From positions 372,001 through 436,000 of the forward strand of contig NZ_FZLN01000001.1 of assembly GCF_900197575.1 (NCBI RefSeq): a DNA stretch of 64,000 nucleotides. The letters run 5' to 3'. Below are positions 18,395 through 26,949 of the stretch, one piece after another. The notes below the pieces were generated by a model. It saw only the letters and a program-made list of their open reading frames with translations, ran no database searches and was not told the origin of the DNA. Position numbers and translations under genes: made by a program. Source of the stretch: Acinetobacter apis (lineage in GTDB: Bacteria > Pseudomonadota > Gammaproteobacteria > Pseudomonadales > Moraxellaceae). Numbering within the stretch: the first letter of the stretch is position 1; each line of letters starts with the position of its first letter.

Positions 18395-18833
18395 TGCCCA
18401 ATCGGGGTTCACCTATGTCTTTTTTTTATGGTTTATTTTGGTCTTTGGTATCATGCTTGGTACTTATATTGAAGTTACGTCTACGCAGTCAAAGCGCTTA
18501 AAAGAGCAAGATTTTGTTAATTTAGGCTTAACGTATACCAAAGCATTAGAGAATTATTATAAAGATCATTTGGTGTTTCCAAGCGACATCAATTTCTTAT
18601 TGTGTGATGGTCGAAACTATCCCTGTAAACGATATTTAAGAGCACTGTATTCTGATCCACTGACCAATAAAGCATTTGTATATATTATTGATGAACAGCA
18701 ACAAATTATTGGTGTAAGAACCAATGCACAAGGCGACATTATTAATGCAAAACTCAGAGAAGATTATAAAGTTGAGCATTATCAAGATTTGAAATTTGAA
18801 GCCAAGCAAGACAATCGAACGTTACAAAACTAA
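18369..18833 (+). CDS. Atypical pseudopilin lacking the +5 glutamate (GspK-like role possible)
   Basis: About 154 residues. A 13-residue leader ends Q-S-G before F-T-Y-V-F-F-L-W-F-I-L-V-F, a class III prepilin site where the residue at +5 is Phe instead of Glu. Loss of Glu5 is the mark of GspK, the pseudopilus tip, but GspK is normally about 300 residues, so this is only an analogy. The body has Y-Y-K-D-H-L-V-F-P-S-D-I-N, a cysteine pair (L-L-C-D-G ... Y-P-C-K-R) and S-D-P-L-T-N. It overlaps the previous gene by 26 bases and closes the operon. The start is not certain. Confidence 0.7.
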   Translation: MVAAIKVGNAQSGFTYVFFLWFILVFGIMLGTYIEVTSTQSKRLKEQDFVNLGLTYTKALENYYKDHLVFPSDINFLLCDGRNYPCKRYLRALYSDPLTNKAFVYIIDEQQQIIGVRTNAQGDIINAKLREDYKVEHYQDLKFEAKQDNRTLQN

Positions 18834-19101
18834 TCAACAATGTATTACAGCATCTGTGACAGCGAGGTTATTTTGCTGTTTACCGTGACTTGTCATTTCA
18901 CATTCTCATACTTACATATTTATTTGGCGATTGATGCTGTTTTTATCTGCTGAATAAATCCTATTATTTTATAAAAAACGATGTGTTACACATTTAAACA
19001 AATTATTATGATTTTTTTAATATTCATAAATTATTTTGATAATTGATTCTCTTTATTATTCTTTAAGGGAATTATTTTTTTTTGTTTATATTTGGGGTTT
19101 T

Positions 19102-20319
19102 ATGATGAATGTGTCATTTACAAAGTGGTCTTTCCGCTTAATTGCATTAGCATTATCTACATCTGCGTTTCCAACGCATTCTAGCGATCTTCGCCGTGTG
19201 TCTTAGCCAAGTATGCCAAGTAGTTGTAATGTGTTGTATGCAAGCGGTGGTTTAGCCACAGGCGATATACAAAAGGCGTTAAATTCGTGTGCTAAGGGGA
19301 AAGCTGTTCGTTTGGCCAGTCGTGGATCAAATAATGTATTTTTAACAGGTCCATTGAATATGCCATCAGGCGTCAGTTTATCCATTGACCGTGGTGTGGT
19401 ATTGCGTGCTGTTAATAAAGCATCTGTTTTTGATGATGGTGGCAAAACGTGCGGTACATTAAGTAGCGGTGGTAAAGGCTGTAAAGCAGTCATTACATTT
19501 AATAATGTCAGTAACAGTGGTATTTATGGCGAGGGACAGATTGATGGTCAAGGCGGTACAACGTTAAGTGATAAAGGCACCAGTTGGTGGAATTTATCAC
19601 AAAAGGCCAAAAACTCAGGGCAAAAACAAAATGTACCGCGGTTAATTCAGATTAATGGCAGTCAAAATATTACGCTTTATAAAATAAATTTGCGAAATTC
19701 ACCGAATTTCCATGTGGTATTTTATAAAAGTAATGGTTTAACCGTGTGGAATGTGAATATTAACACTCCAGCCAATGCACGAAACACTGACGGTATTGAT
19801 CCAATTTCCTCAAAAAATGTGACTGTGGCATATACCGATATTAGTACAGGGGATGACAATGTCGCGATCAAAGCCAATCCGAACAGTGGTTCGGCCAGTA
19901 ATATGACGTTTTTAAATAATACATTTGGCTCAGGTCATGGACTATCAATTGGTAGTCAGACCAACGATGGCGTTTATAATATTGATGTCAATCAGTTATC
20001 TATGAACGGTACAGACAATGGCTTACGCATTAAAAGCGATAAGTCATCAGCAGGTGAAGTGGCAAATATTCGTTATAACAATGTCACGATATCAAATGTA
20101 AAAAATGCCATTGTGATGGACACGGTATATGAAAACAAATCAGGTTCTTTAAGAGCGAATTGGCATGATGTGTCTTATAACAACATTACAGTGAAGGGCA
20201 ATTCTAATATTATTTTTAATGGCACAAATGCGTCACGCCCATTACAAGCGACAATGACCAATATGCATTTACCAAGCAACATTGTTTGGAAAGTGAAAAA
20301 CGCGAATATTAAAAAATAA
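19102..20319 (+). pseudogene. pehA: GH28 endo-polygalacturonase with in-frame TAG after the signal peptide
   Basis: From ATG 19102 a Sec signal peptide (about 27 residues, ending A-F-P-T-H-S) runs into S-D-L-R-R-V-S and then TAG at 19204-19206. The same frame continues without further stops to 20319 and encodes a complete GH28 right-handed beta-helix enzyme with N-T-D-G-I-D, G-D-D-N-V-A-I-K, G-S-G-H-G-L-S and R-I-K-S-D, the catalytic Asp, Asp-Asp, His and Arg-Lys sites. It closely resembles Pectobacterium PehA, where the codon at the TAG position encodes Glu (S-E-P), so GAG to TAG is the simplest origin. It would cut pectin outside the cell via type II secretion. The internal ATG at 19213 lacks a ribosome site and a signal peptide. 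Confidence 0.85.
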
Positions 20320-20333
20320 AATGCGTTTCTGTT

Positions 20334-20364
20334 AAAGATGAGGCAGTTATACTGCCTCGTCTTT
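20334..20364. terminator. Bidirectional rho-independent terminator
   Basis: Arms AAAGATGAGGCAGT and ACTGCCTCGTCTTT (one G-T pair) around a 3-base loop, A-rich on one side and T-rich on the other. It lies between the polygalacturonase and the convergent ASCH-like gene. Confidence 0.75.
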
Positions 20365-20382
20365 ATTAATAACATGGATCAA

Positions 20383-21291
20383 TTAGTTAGATAGCAAGGT
20401 CACTTCAATTTCTACACGTTTATGTTGTGCACGAACTTCAAAGCTGAGCTCAATATGGTTGTGTTCCTGAATATAACGAATAGATTCGATATCTAACAAT
20501 TTAAAAAACTCGCCAATATGATTAAAGTCAGCACTTAATGCATTGAAATCTGCTTTAAATTCTTCGACTAATACATGTTCTAGCGCACATGATAATGATT
20601 TATTTTCTGTGGTATATTCAAAATGTTCAGTGTGTTGGGTCTGTGTGTCTTTAACCGCGCATTTCACTTGGTAGTGTAAGCTTTCGCGGTCATTTAAATA
20701 AGATGGATGTAATGCCGATTTGTCAGTATCGATAGAAAATTCAATGGCATAAGTCCAAAGATCTGTTGCACCACGAAATTGTGCCCAATCTTCTAAAAAA
20801 GCATCTTTGGCTGTAATTTCACGGCTTAAATCGATTTGTTCTATATTTTTAAAGAACTCAGGAACAAAGCCCATGGCTTTGGCATTGTCTTCACTGATGT
20901 CTTGAATTTGCTCAATCCACACTTTTTCGATGGTGAGATGCAAGCGAGATACAAATTTTGGCATCGTGTCTGCTAAACGCCATGTTCCTCTTAATGATGC
21001 AGGGCAGCCTTGAGACCCTTTATTTGATACACCATCTGCTTGATACCAATAGTTGTCATCTTCAGCGGTTTCACTTTTACATGCTTCGCTTTCGACATCG
21101 TTGTATGACCAATGGGCAGCCCAATTTTCTTGAATCCAAATACGGTCGCCAACTTTGAATGGAATGTCTTGTTCTGAAGGTGTTTGGCCTGCTTGAGGTT
21201 GTGGTTCAATAGGGACACGCAGTTGTTGTTTGGTTTTTCTAAGTATTGAGTTAACTTCGCCTGCTAGCAAAGGAATTGAAAATTCGTTCAT
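20383..21291 (-). CDS. ASCH/phage-morphogenetic-like protein of unknown function
   Basis: 302 residues. The first half follows the pattern of phage-encoded ASCH-type proteins: L-A-G-E-V-N-S-I-L-R-K-T-K-Q-Q-L-R, then F-K-V-G-D-R-I-W-I-Q-E-N-W, Y-Q-A-D-G, P-K-F-V-S-R-L-H-L and I-Q-D-I-S-E-D-N-A-K-A-M-G-F. ASCH domains bind RNA or modified nucleotides. The last ~110 residues are an unrecognised acidic region. There are no other phage genes nearby, so it is either a domesticated relic or a chromosomal family. Start ATG at 21291 is the family-like N-terminus. Confidence 0.55.
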   Translation of the reverse strand: MNEFSIPLLAGEVNSILRKTKQQLRVPIEPQPQAGQTPSEQDIPFKVGDRIWIQENWAAHWSYNDVESEACKSETAEDDNYWYQADGVSNKGSQGCPASLRGTWRLADTMPKFVSRLHLTIEKVWIEQIQDISEDNAKAMGFVPEFFKNIEQIDLSREITAKDAFLEDWAQFRGATDLWTYAIEFSIDTDKSALHPSYLNDRESLHYQVKCAVKDTQTQHTEHFEYTTENKSLSCALEHVLVEEFKADFNALSADFNHIGEFFKLLDIESIRYIQEHNHIELSFEVRAQHKRVEIEVTLLSN

Positions 21292-21588
21292 TTAATATCC
21301 TAAAGGGGTTCAATTAAAGATGCAAATGCAGCACATTGATGTATAGGTTATAGGGCAAAGAACTGTGTGCTATAACGTATATATAAATATGACCAGCTAA
21401 GTGACGCTATTTTGTTATAACATTATCAAGGTAAAAACCAAAATTAAAAGCATTACGTTTTATTTTTAAAAGACCATAAACACTTAATTATAAAGTAAAA
21501 AATTAAATGTTTATGTTTTTTAATTTGATTTTATTTTAATCATTAACCCATCTGTGTTGTGAATGATTGGGTATGAATTTAAGTTAAA

Positions 21589-22482
21589 TCAGTTAGATTC
21601 ATTGCGATGTTGTTGCTGTTTTAATTGTTGTTGTCCAATCCAATGTTTAGAGAATTGATATGCTGCTCGACCTGAGCGTTGACCACGTGCTTGACACCAT
21701 CTTAATGCTTCAGCACGGACAGTATCATCTAAAGTAATGTCTGATTTACCAAGATAGTTCTCAACAATTGTTAAATATAAATTTTGATCCATCGGATAAA
21801 AAGACAGCCATAAGCCAAATCGATCGGACAATGATATTTTTTCTTCAATGGCTTCTTGGGGGTGTAACTCAGTATATTGTGGGACATCAACGCGCGTTTG
21901 TGGCGTATTTTCATGCATAAATTCAGGCAATAAATGACGTCGGTTACTTGTGGCATAAACAATAAAGCGGTTATTGCCAGATTGTAAAGAACCATCTAAG
22001 GCGCTTTTTAAACTGCGATAATTTTCATCTTCTGCGTTAAATGCTAGGTCATCACAATACACAATAAATTTTTCCTCACGTCCTTGGATTTGTGCTTGTA
22101 TTAAATGTAAGTCGGCAAGGTCATCACGTTCAATTTCAATTAATCTTAATCCTTGGCTGTAGTATGCCTGTAGTAAAGCACGTACCAAAGAGGATTTTCC
22201 TGTGCCACGAGCACCTGTGAGCAGAATATCGTTGGCAGGAAAGCCATTTAAAAATTGTAAGGTGTTTTGAATGACACTTTTCTTTTGGCGTTCAATGCCT
22301 TTGAGATCGTCTAAATAAATATGTTTTAAGATCGGAATACCTACCAATTGTTTGTTTTTCCATTGATAAGCATATGCTGAAAAATCAGTCGGTTTAGGCA
22401 AAGGCGGTAAATGCTGTTGAACTTGTTTTAAGACCTGATTGAGGGTGTCGATCAGCGTGTCTGATAAGTTTAATTGAGACAT
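21589..22482 (-). CDS. DUF815-family AAA-type ATPase
   Basis: 297 residues. Walker A is G-A-R-G-T-G-K-S-S near residue 93. A Walker B-like I-V-Y-C-D-D-L and a sensor-like V-Y-A-T-S-N-R-R-H-L-L-P-E-F are present, with D-R-F-G-L-W-L-S-F near residue 210. These are the markers of DUF815 ATPases, whose function is not established. A signal peptide or membrane segment is not visible, so it is cytoplasmic. It diverges from the patatin-like gene across a 193-base spacer. Confidence 0.8.
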   Translation of the reverse strand: MSQLNLSDTLIDTLNQVLKQVQQHLPPLPKPTDFSAYAYQWKNKQLVGIPILKHIYLDDLKGIERQKKSVIQNTLQFLNGFPANDILLTGARGTGKSSLVRALLQAYYSQGLRLIEIERDDLADLHLIQAQIQGREEKFIVYCDDLAFNAEDENYRSLKSALDGSLQSGNNRFIVYATSNRRHLLPEFMHENTPQTRVDVPQYTELHPQEAIEEKISLSDRFGLWLSFYPMDQNLYLTIVENYLGKSDITLDDTVRAEALRWCQARGQRSGRAAYQFSKHWIGQQQLKQQQHRNESN

Positions 22483-22675
22483 AACAATCCAGTACAGAGG
22501 TTAGTATGTATTATCTTGTCGTTTTTCCTAGACCTTGTATAGTGTAATCTCGTGATGGATCAAAATGCCATTGCTTCTTCAACTGAAGCATGGTGAACTG
22601 AAAAGATGATGGAACATCAAGGATGATGAACATAACAATGTTAAATCAGTAATATGATGATGTTAGGATAAAAAT

Positions 22676-24157
22676 ATGCTCAAGTTGATTTCACAGCAAA
22701 CCTCAAAAATTCAGCAAACATATCAAACTAAAAAGTTGCAGAATCAGCTTGAGCATGCTGAAAGTTATGCAGAATGGCGTAACATTGCTCAACAGCTTGA
22801 CCAAATGTCAGGTGCTCAGGCATGGAAGCAAGACCCTAAATCTCCGTATTACAGTGCTGATGTGATTGCTTCACGTATTCAGCAGCTCAAAGGGTATCGT
22901 GCACAGCATCAAGTACGAGACTTAATTCATTTACTAAGTGAAGGTTTAACATATGACATTGGTAATATTTGCCATCCAATGTTGTTTGTGGTGTGTCGTT
23001 TAGGCACCAAACAAATCATTGAAGATTATATTGATGAAGTCAATCAGACATTGCGTTACCTTGAACAGGTTGATGAAACATATTTGAGTTTAGACGATAA
23101 AATCAGTTTTTTTGAAAACTCACAAATTGCTTATGGGCAGCCTGCATTGATGTTTTCAGGTGGTGCTACCTTAGGATTATTTCATAGTGGTATGTGTAAG
23201 GCATTACAAGAACAAGATTTGTTGCCTAATGTATTTTCAGGTTCGAGTGCAGGAGCCATTATGGCAGCACTGCTTGGTACTTTAGACACTGCGCGTTTTA
23301 ATCAGCTATTAAGCGGTAAAAACTTTTATAGCCATGTATTTGAATTTAAATCGATTAAAATGCTTTTAAAAGAACCAGAAGGATTTACTAGCATTGAACA
23401 TTTAAAAAGCTTTTTAATTGAGCATTTAGGCGATGTGACGTTTGCTGAAGCGTATCAGCGTTCAGGATTAAATATTAATATTGCAGTAGCGCCATATGAT
23501 GCATCACAAAGTCCACGTGTTTTAAATAAGTATACATCACCTGACCTTTTGGTATGGAGTGCTGTATTGGCGTCTTGCGCTGTACCGATTTTATTTTCTC
23601 CAGTTGAGCTGACGGCTAAAAAATACGATGGCTCACATGTCCCATTTTTAGCCAATACTCGATGGGTTGATGGCAGTGTACGCAGTGATTTTCCACAAGA
23701 GAAAATGGTGCGTTTATATAATGTTAATTACACCATCGCCAGCCAAGCCAATCCGCATGTGGTGCCGTTTATGCAAACGGACGCAGATCGGTATCGTCAA
23801 GACTTGCTCAGTTGGCCTGAACGAATTGTACGTAGACAAGGCAAAATTTTCGTAAAAGGTATGATGGATTTTACTCGGGAACGGGCAGGTGCTGTGCCTC
23901 AGGTACGCCGTTTGTTGGACCATGGTTATGGCATTGTAGATCAGCATTACTATGGTGATATCAATGTAATTGGAAAGTATAATTTACGTCATTATGCCTA
24001 TTTGCTTAAAAACCCAACCCCTGAAATTTTTAAAAAACTACAGCGTGAAGGGGAGCGTGCTACATGGCCTAAAATTTCAATGATTGAAATGTATGCACGT
24101 ACAGGCAAAACAATTGAGCATATTTTGGCGCGTTTGAAGCAGCGCCAAAGTGGATAA
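22676..24157 (+). CDS. Patatin-like phospholipase with DUF3336 N-terminal domain
   Basis: 493 residues. The N-terminal ~140 residues (Y-A-E-W-R-N-I-A-Q-Q-L-D onward) match DUF3336, usually fused to patatin domains. The patatin domain has the oxyanion loop S-G-G-A-T-L-G-L, the nucleophile elbow G-S-S-A-G (Ser near 192) and the dyad Asp in V-D-G-S-V-R. Relatives hydrolyse acyl chains from phospholipids or triacylglycerols. There is no signal peptide. An AGGAT ribosome site precedes ATG 22676. Its 3' end touches the kinase-like gene, suggesting a two-gene unit. Confidence 0.83.
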   Translation: MLKLISQQTSKIQQTYQTKKLQNQLEHAESYAEWRNIAQQLDQMSGAQAWKQDPKSPYYSADVIASRIQQLKGYRAQHQVRDLIHLLSEGLTYDIGNICHPMLFVVCRLGTKQIIEDYIDEVNQTLRYLEQVDETYLSLDDKISFFENSQIAYGQPALMFSGGATLGLFHSGMCKALQEQDLLPNVFSGSSAGAIMAALLGTLDTARFNQLLSGKNFYSHVFEFKSIKMLLKEPEGFTSIEHLKSFLIEHLGDVTFAEAYQRSGLNINIAVAPYDASQSPRVLNKYTSPDLLVWSAVLASCAVPILFSPVELTAKKYDGSHVPFLANTRWVDGSVRSDFPQEKMVRLYNVNYTIASQANPHVVPFMQTDADRYRQDLLSWPERIVRRQGKIFVKGMMDFTRERAGAVPQVRRLLDHGYGIVDQHYYGDINVIGKYNLRHYAYLLKNPTPEIFKKLQREGERATWPKISMIEMYARTGKTIEHILARLKQRQSG

Positions 24158-24161
24158 CGGC

Positions 24162-24935
24162 ATGATGCCATGGCTTGATTATCAGCTACCGTATTCCATA
24201 ACCGATGTGACATCTCAAACAAGTCAGCAATATGGGCGGCAAATTTATTATATTCAACAACAGCAGCGGCAGTATTGGTTAAAATATCAAGCCCAAGACG
24301 GGCATCCACAATATGTACAAGGCTTTCAGCAAGAGCAACTGATTTATAATTTGCCTCAGATGCATCAATTAACCTTGCCTTGCCTTGTTTTACATCCTGA
24401 TCAGCTGACCGCTTTTGATTTAAAAGCAGGAACAGCTTTACTCATCCAACATGCTGAACCCATCTTGGCATATCCACCACAACATATACTTCATGCAAAA
24501 AACATAATAAAGCAAATGATTCAGGCTGTTTTAGCATGGCATGATAGCGGGTGGTTACATGCCGACCTTAAACCTAAGCATTTTGTCAGACATCATAATC
24601 AAGTTTATCTTATAGATTTTGAGCATGCGCAAGCTGTAGATACCGTGTCTGAGTATTTAAATGCAACGCCACACTATATGGCACCTGAGTTGTTTCATCA
24701 TCATGCTAAAACCATACAAAGCGATATTTATGCATTGGGTGTAATTATTTATGAATGGCTCAGCCAACAACCATTAAAAGCGAAGAGCTATCGTGAGTGG
24801 GCGATTTTGCACTGTCAGCATAGTATATTTCATTTACCTTTGGCATATCAGCAGTTACAGCCATTACTCGATCAGATGTTGCAGCGTCAGTTTAAACACC
24901 GATTGGCACATTTATCGTTATTAAAAAATTTATGA
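24162..24935 (+). CDS. Serine/threonine protein kinase-like protein
   Basis: About 257 residues. The catalytic loop reads W-L-H-A-D-L-K-P-K-H-F, so the usual HRD Arg is Ala; the metal site is I-D-F-E in place of DFG. The A-P-E motif (Y-M-A-P-E-L-F) and the D-x-x-x-x-G helix (D-I-Y-A-L-G) are clear. The N-lobe is poorly conserved, with no obvious Gly-rich loop. These changes suggest an unusual or weak kinase. A GTG at 24150 inside the patatin gene is an alternative start; I prefer ATG 24162 or 24165. The near-overlap with the phospholipase gene hints that one regulates the other, which is inference. Confidence 0.68.
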   Translation: MMPWLDYQLPYSITDVTSQTSQQYGRQIYYIQQQQRQYWLKYQAQDGHPQYVQGFQQEQLIYNLPQMHQLTLPCLVLHPDQLTAFDLKAGTALLIQHAEPILAYPPQHILHAKNIIKQMIQAVLAWHDSGWLHADLKPKHFVRHHNQVYLIDFEHAQAVDTVSEYLNATPHYMAPELFHHHAKTIQSDIYALGVIIYEWLSQQPLKAKSYREWAILHCQHSIFHLPLAYQQLQPLLDQMLQRQFKHRLAHLSLLKNL

Positions 24936-25019
24936 AATCAATATATTGATCGCGTCTTAAACATCATTTCTATTTTGCGTGTTATTTGTGCATGTGGTTT
25001 AAAATATAGAAAAAAGGGC

Positions 25020-25048
25020 TTGTCAGCAGGTAGAGTTCTCTATATTAT
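25020..25048 (+). promoter_or_regulatory. Promoter of the tRNA cluster
   Basis: TTGTCA at 25020-25025 and TATTAT at 25043-25048 with a 17-base spacer. The predicted start is about 25055, five bases before the first tRNA. Confidence 0.7.
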
Positions 25049-25059
25049 ACACAGCCATC

Positions 25060-25144
25060 GGGGGCGTGGCGAAATTGGTAGACGCACTGGATTTAGGTTC
25101 CAGCGCCGCAAGGTGTAAGAGTTCGAGTCTCTTCGCCCCCACCA
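25060..25144 (+). tRNA. tRNA-Leu (anticodon UAG)
   Basis: 85 bases including encoded CCA. The acceptor pair is GGGGGCG with CGCCCCC, the anticodon loop TTTAGGT gives UAG, and a long class II variable arm (GCGCCGCAAGGTGT) and T-loop TTCGAGT are present. It is first in a three-tRNA transcript. Confidence 0.95.
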
Positions 25145-25167
25145 ATCTACTTTGTAGTTTGGGAATT

Positions 25168-25241
25168 AGAGGATTGGTGTAATGGTAGCATGACGGTCTC
25201 CAAAACCGTTCGTAAAGGTTCGAATCCTTTATCCTCTGCCA
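25168..25241 (+). tRNA. tRNA-Trp (anticodon CCA)
   Basis: 74 bases including CCA. The acceptor pair is AGAGGAT with ATCCTCT, the anticodon stem ACGGT/ACCGT holds loop CTCCAAA (anticodon CCA), the T stem is AAAGG/CCTTT and the discriminator is G. The D stem (GTGT with GCAT) is weak, relying on G-T pairs. Confidence 0.88.
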
Positions 25242-25268
25242 TATCGTTTTAAGTGAACGATAACCGAT

Positions 25269-25353
25269 GGGGATGTGGCGAAATTGGTAGACGCACTGGA
25301 TTTAGGTTCCAGCGCCGCAAGGTGTAAGAGTTCGAGTCTCTTCATCCCCACCA
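25269..25353 (+). tRNA. tRNA-Leu (anticodon UAG), second copy
   Basis: 85 bases including CCA. The body is identical to the first tRNA-Leu; only the acceptor stem differs (GGGGATG with CATCCCC), and the changes are compensated so pairing is kept. Confidence 0.95.
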
Positions 25354-25356
25354 TAG

Positions 25357-25387
25357 AAAAAAGCAAGATGATTATCTTGCTTTTTTT
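25357..25387 (+). terminator. Rho-independent terminator of the tRNA cluster
   Basis: Stem AAGCAAGAT / ATCTTGCTT with a 4-base loop (GATT) and a run of seven or more T, just after the second tRNA-Leu. Confidence 0.85.
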
Positions 25388-25426
25388 GTGCCTGCCATTT
25401 GGGTAGATCTAATCAGCGAAAGATGA

Positions 25427-25630
25427 TTATGCTTTTAAGTGATCTTCGAATTCTTCTCCCAATTTGCATGCAAGTGGATTGCCTGCTAAATCATAAGTGA
25501 CTAATCCATATTCTTTTTTAAAACGGAACGTAAAGCCTTTGTTGTCCGCTAAACTGTGAATGGAATACCCCAAATTTTCTAACCAAATTCGAAATGCAAT
25601 CATATTCTTTGCTTTAACTACTTTTTTCAT
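25427..25630 (-). CDS. Small conserved-looking hypothetical protein
   Basis: 67 residues starting M-K-K-V-V-K-A-K-N-M-I-A-F. The ATG at 25630 is chosen over 25648 because AAAGGAT sits eight bases upstream. The sequence is soluble, mixed charge, with W-L-E-N-L-G-Y and F-T-F-R-F-K-K-E-Y-G. I do not recognise the family. It is transcribed towards the tRNA terminator and stands alone. Confidence 0.6.
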   Translation of the reverse strand: MKKVVKAKNMIAFRIWLENLGYSIHSLADNKGFTFRFKKEYGLVTYDLAGNPLACKLGEEFEDHLKA

Positions 25631-25912
25631 CAGAAGATCCTTTATCATTCTTTCTTTGAGTTCTTTATAAGGCTGTTGGTGTGATTTTTAAAGTGTAAAA
25701 CACAAAGAAATCCTATAAAAAAACGTTTTCATATATAAGCATTATCATTTCACTCAAACTGTAACTGAACACTTTGGTTTTTAAGTGAATACTTTCTTAT
25801 AAAAATTTTATAATTCAAATGGTTATTATGAACGTTTAAAAGAGCAAGTGCTGTTTCTCACAATGACACATTTTGTGATGGTTTAACAAAATGTGTCAAA
25901 TTAAAATATCAA

Positions 25913-26647
25913 TTAGCTTTGATCTTTTAAGGTACGGATTTTTGAAAACTCTTCAGCTGTTTGAGCACGCAAAAATAAATTCGTTTCAAGCTCAATTGCA
26001 AGCTGCGTTGGCAGTGTTGGAAGTTGTTGTGCCCGTAATTGTTCCACTTCTGCTGTTCTTGCTTGTAACGCTGTATTGTCAGGTTCAATGGTCAATGAAA
26101 ATTGAGCATTGGCTAGTGTATATTCATGACCGCAATAGAGTCGTGTTTCTTTAGGCAGTTTGGCAAGACGTTGTAAAGAATGAAACATTTGTTCATGTGT
26201 GCCTTCAAAGACACGTCCACACCCCATTGCAAATAAAGTGTCGCCCACAAAAGCAGCTTCTATCGCGGGTACAAAATAAGAAATATGACCAAGCGTATGC
26301 CCAGGCGTTGCAATGACTTCGACAGTAAGTCCGTCAAATGTTAGTTGATCATGGTCATGAAGAAAATGGCTAAGAACAGGGATCTTTGCTTTTTCAGCAT
26401 CAGGTCCATAAACAGGAACAGAAGTATGTTGTAATAGTTCAGGTACACCAAAAGTATGGTCTTTATGCCAATGAGTAATCCAAATTTGTTGAATGTGAAG
26501 CTGATGTTGCTGAACAAGTTCAAGTACAGGCGCAGCTTCGGTGGGGTCGATCACTACAGCATGTTGGTTGCTTGTATTTTCAATAACCCAAATATAATTT
26601 TGCATTTTGTTGTGAACATCGATGAGATGAACTTTAAAATTTGACAT
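25913..26647 (-). CDS. gloB: Hydroxyacylglutathione hydrolase (glyoxalase II)
   Basis: 244 residues. The metallo-beta-lactamase dinuclear metal motif T-H-W-H-K-D-H lies near residues 57-63, with later ligands in T-P-G-H-T-L-G-H, F-V-G-D-T-L-F-A and Y-C-G-H-E-Y-T. The C-terminal substrate-binding helix region ends with R-T-L-K-D. It hydrolyses S-lactoylglutathione to lactate and glutathione in methylglyoxal detoxification. The ATG at 26647 has a GAGGA ribosome site; the open frame extends further upstream but without support. Confidence 0.92.
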   Translation of the reverse strand: MSNFKVHLIDVHNKMQNYIWVIENTSNQHAVVIDPTEAAPVLELVQQHQLHIQQIWITHWHKDHTFGVPELLQHTSVPVYGPDAEKAKIPVLSHFLHDHDQLTFDGLTVEVIATPGHTLGHISYFVPAIEAAFVGDTLFAMGCGRVFEGTHEQMFHSLQRLAKLPKETRLYCGHEYTLANAQFSLTIEPDNTALQARTAEVEQLRAQQLPTLPTQLAIELETNLFLRAQTAEEFSKIRTLKDQS

Positions 26648-26949
26648 ACAACATCCTCTATGGCGAGTTGGGCACATGATGTTACTTTGATCATGACCAT
26701 GCAACTGGCTCTAATTATTGATGAAAATTAAAAAATATTAAGCTTAGTCTATACTGTTACTCAGTTAAAAATATAGTTGATGAGCGGTGCTTTTTACTGT
26801 GTTTCTGCAACAGACATTTGAATCCATTGGTTCAGACGGTTGCATTTGATGTATTTGAATAAAATAAAACAAACCCTTTCTCACAAAATGCTAAGAATTT
26901 TTATGTAAAAGCCCTTAAACTGAACAGATATGAAAACAAGTAGGGCAAT
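26648..26949. other. Divergent intergenic region between gloB and pabC
   Basis: 302 A/T-rich bases that must hold the promoters of both gloB and the pabC-mltG-tmk unit. I see no open frame with a ribosome site, no repeat and no clear promoter pair worth naming. Confidence 0.5.

Noticed and set aside
19213..20319. Polygalacturonase as an intact gene starting at ATG 19213
   Set aside because: No ribosome site and no signal peptide; the secretion signal lies upstream of the TAG in the same frame.
20383..21291. Prophage remnant
   Set aside because: Only one phage-like gene, with no integrase, structural or lysis genes around it.
25060..25353. tRNA genes as integration site of a mobile island
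   Set aside because: No integrase gene, and the repeated tRNA bodies are whole genes, not a partial attachment repeat.
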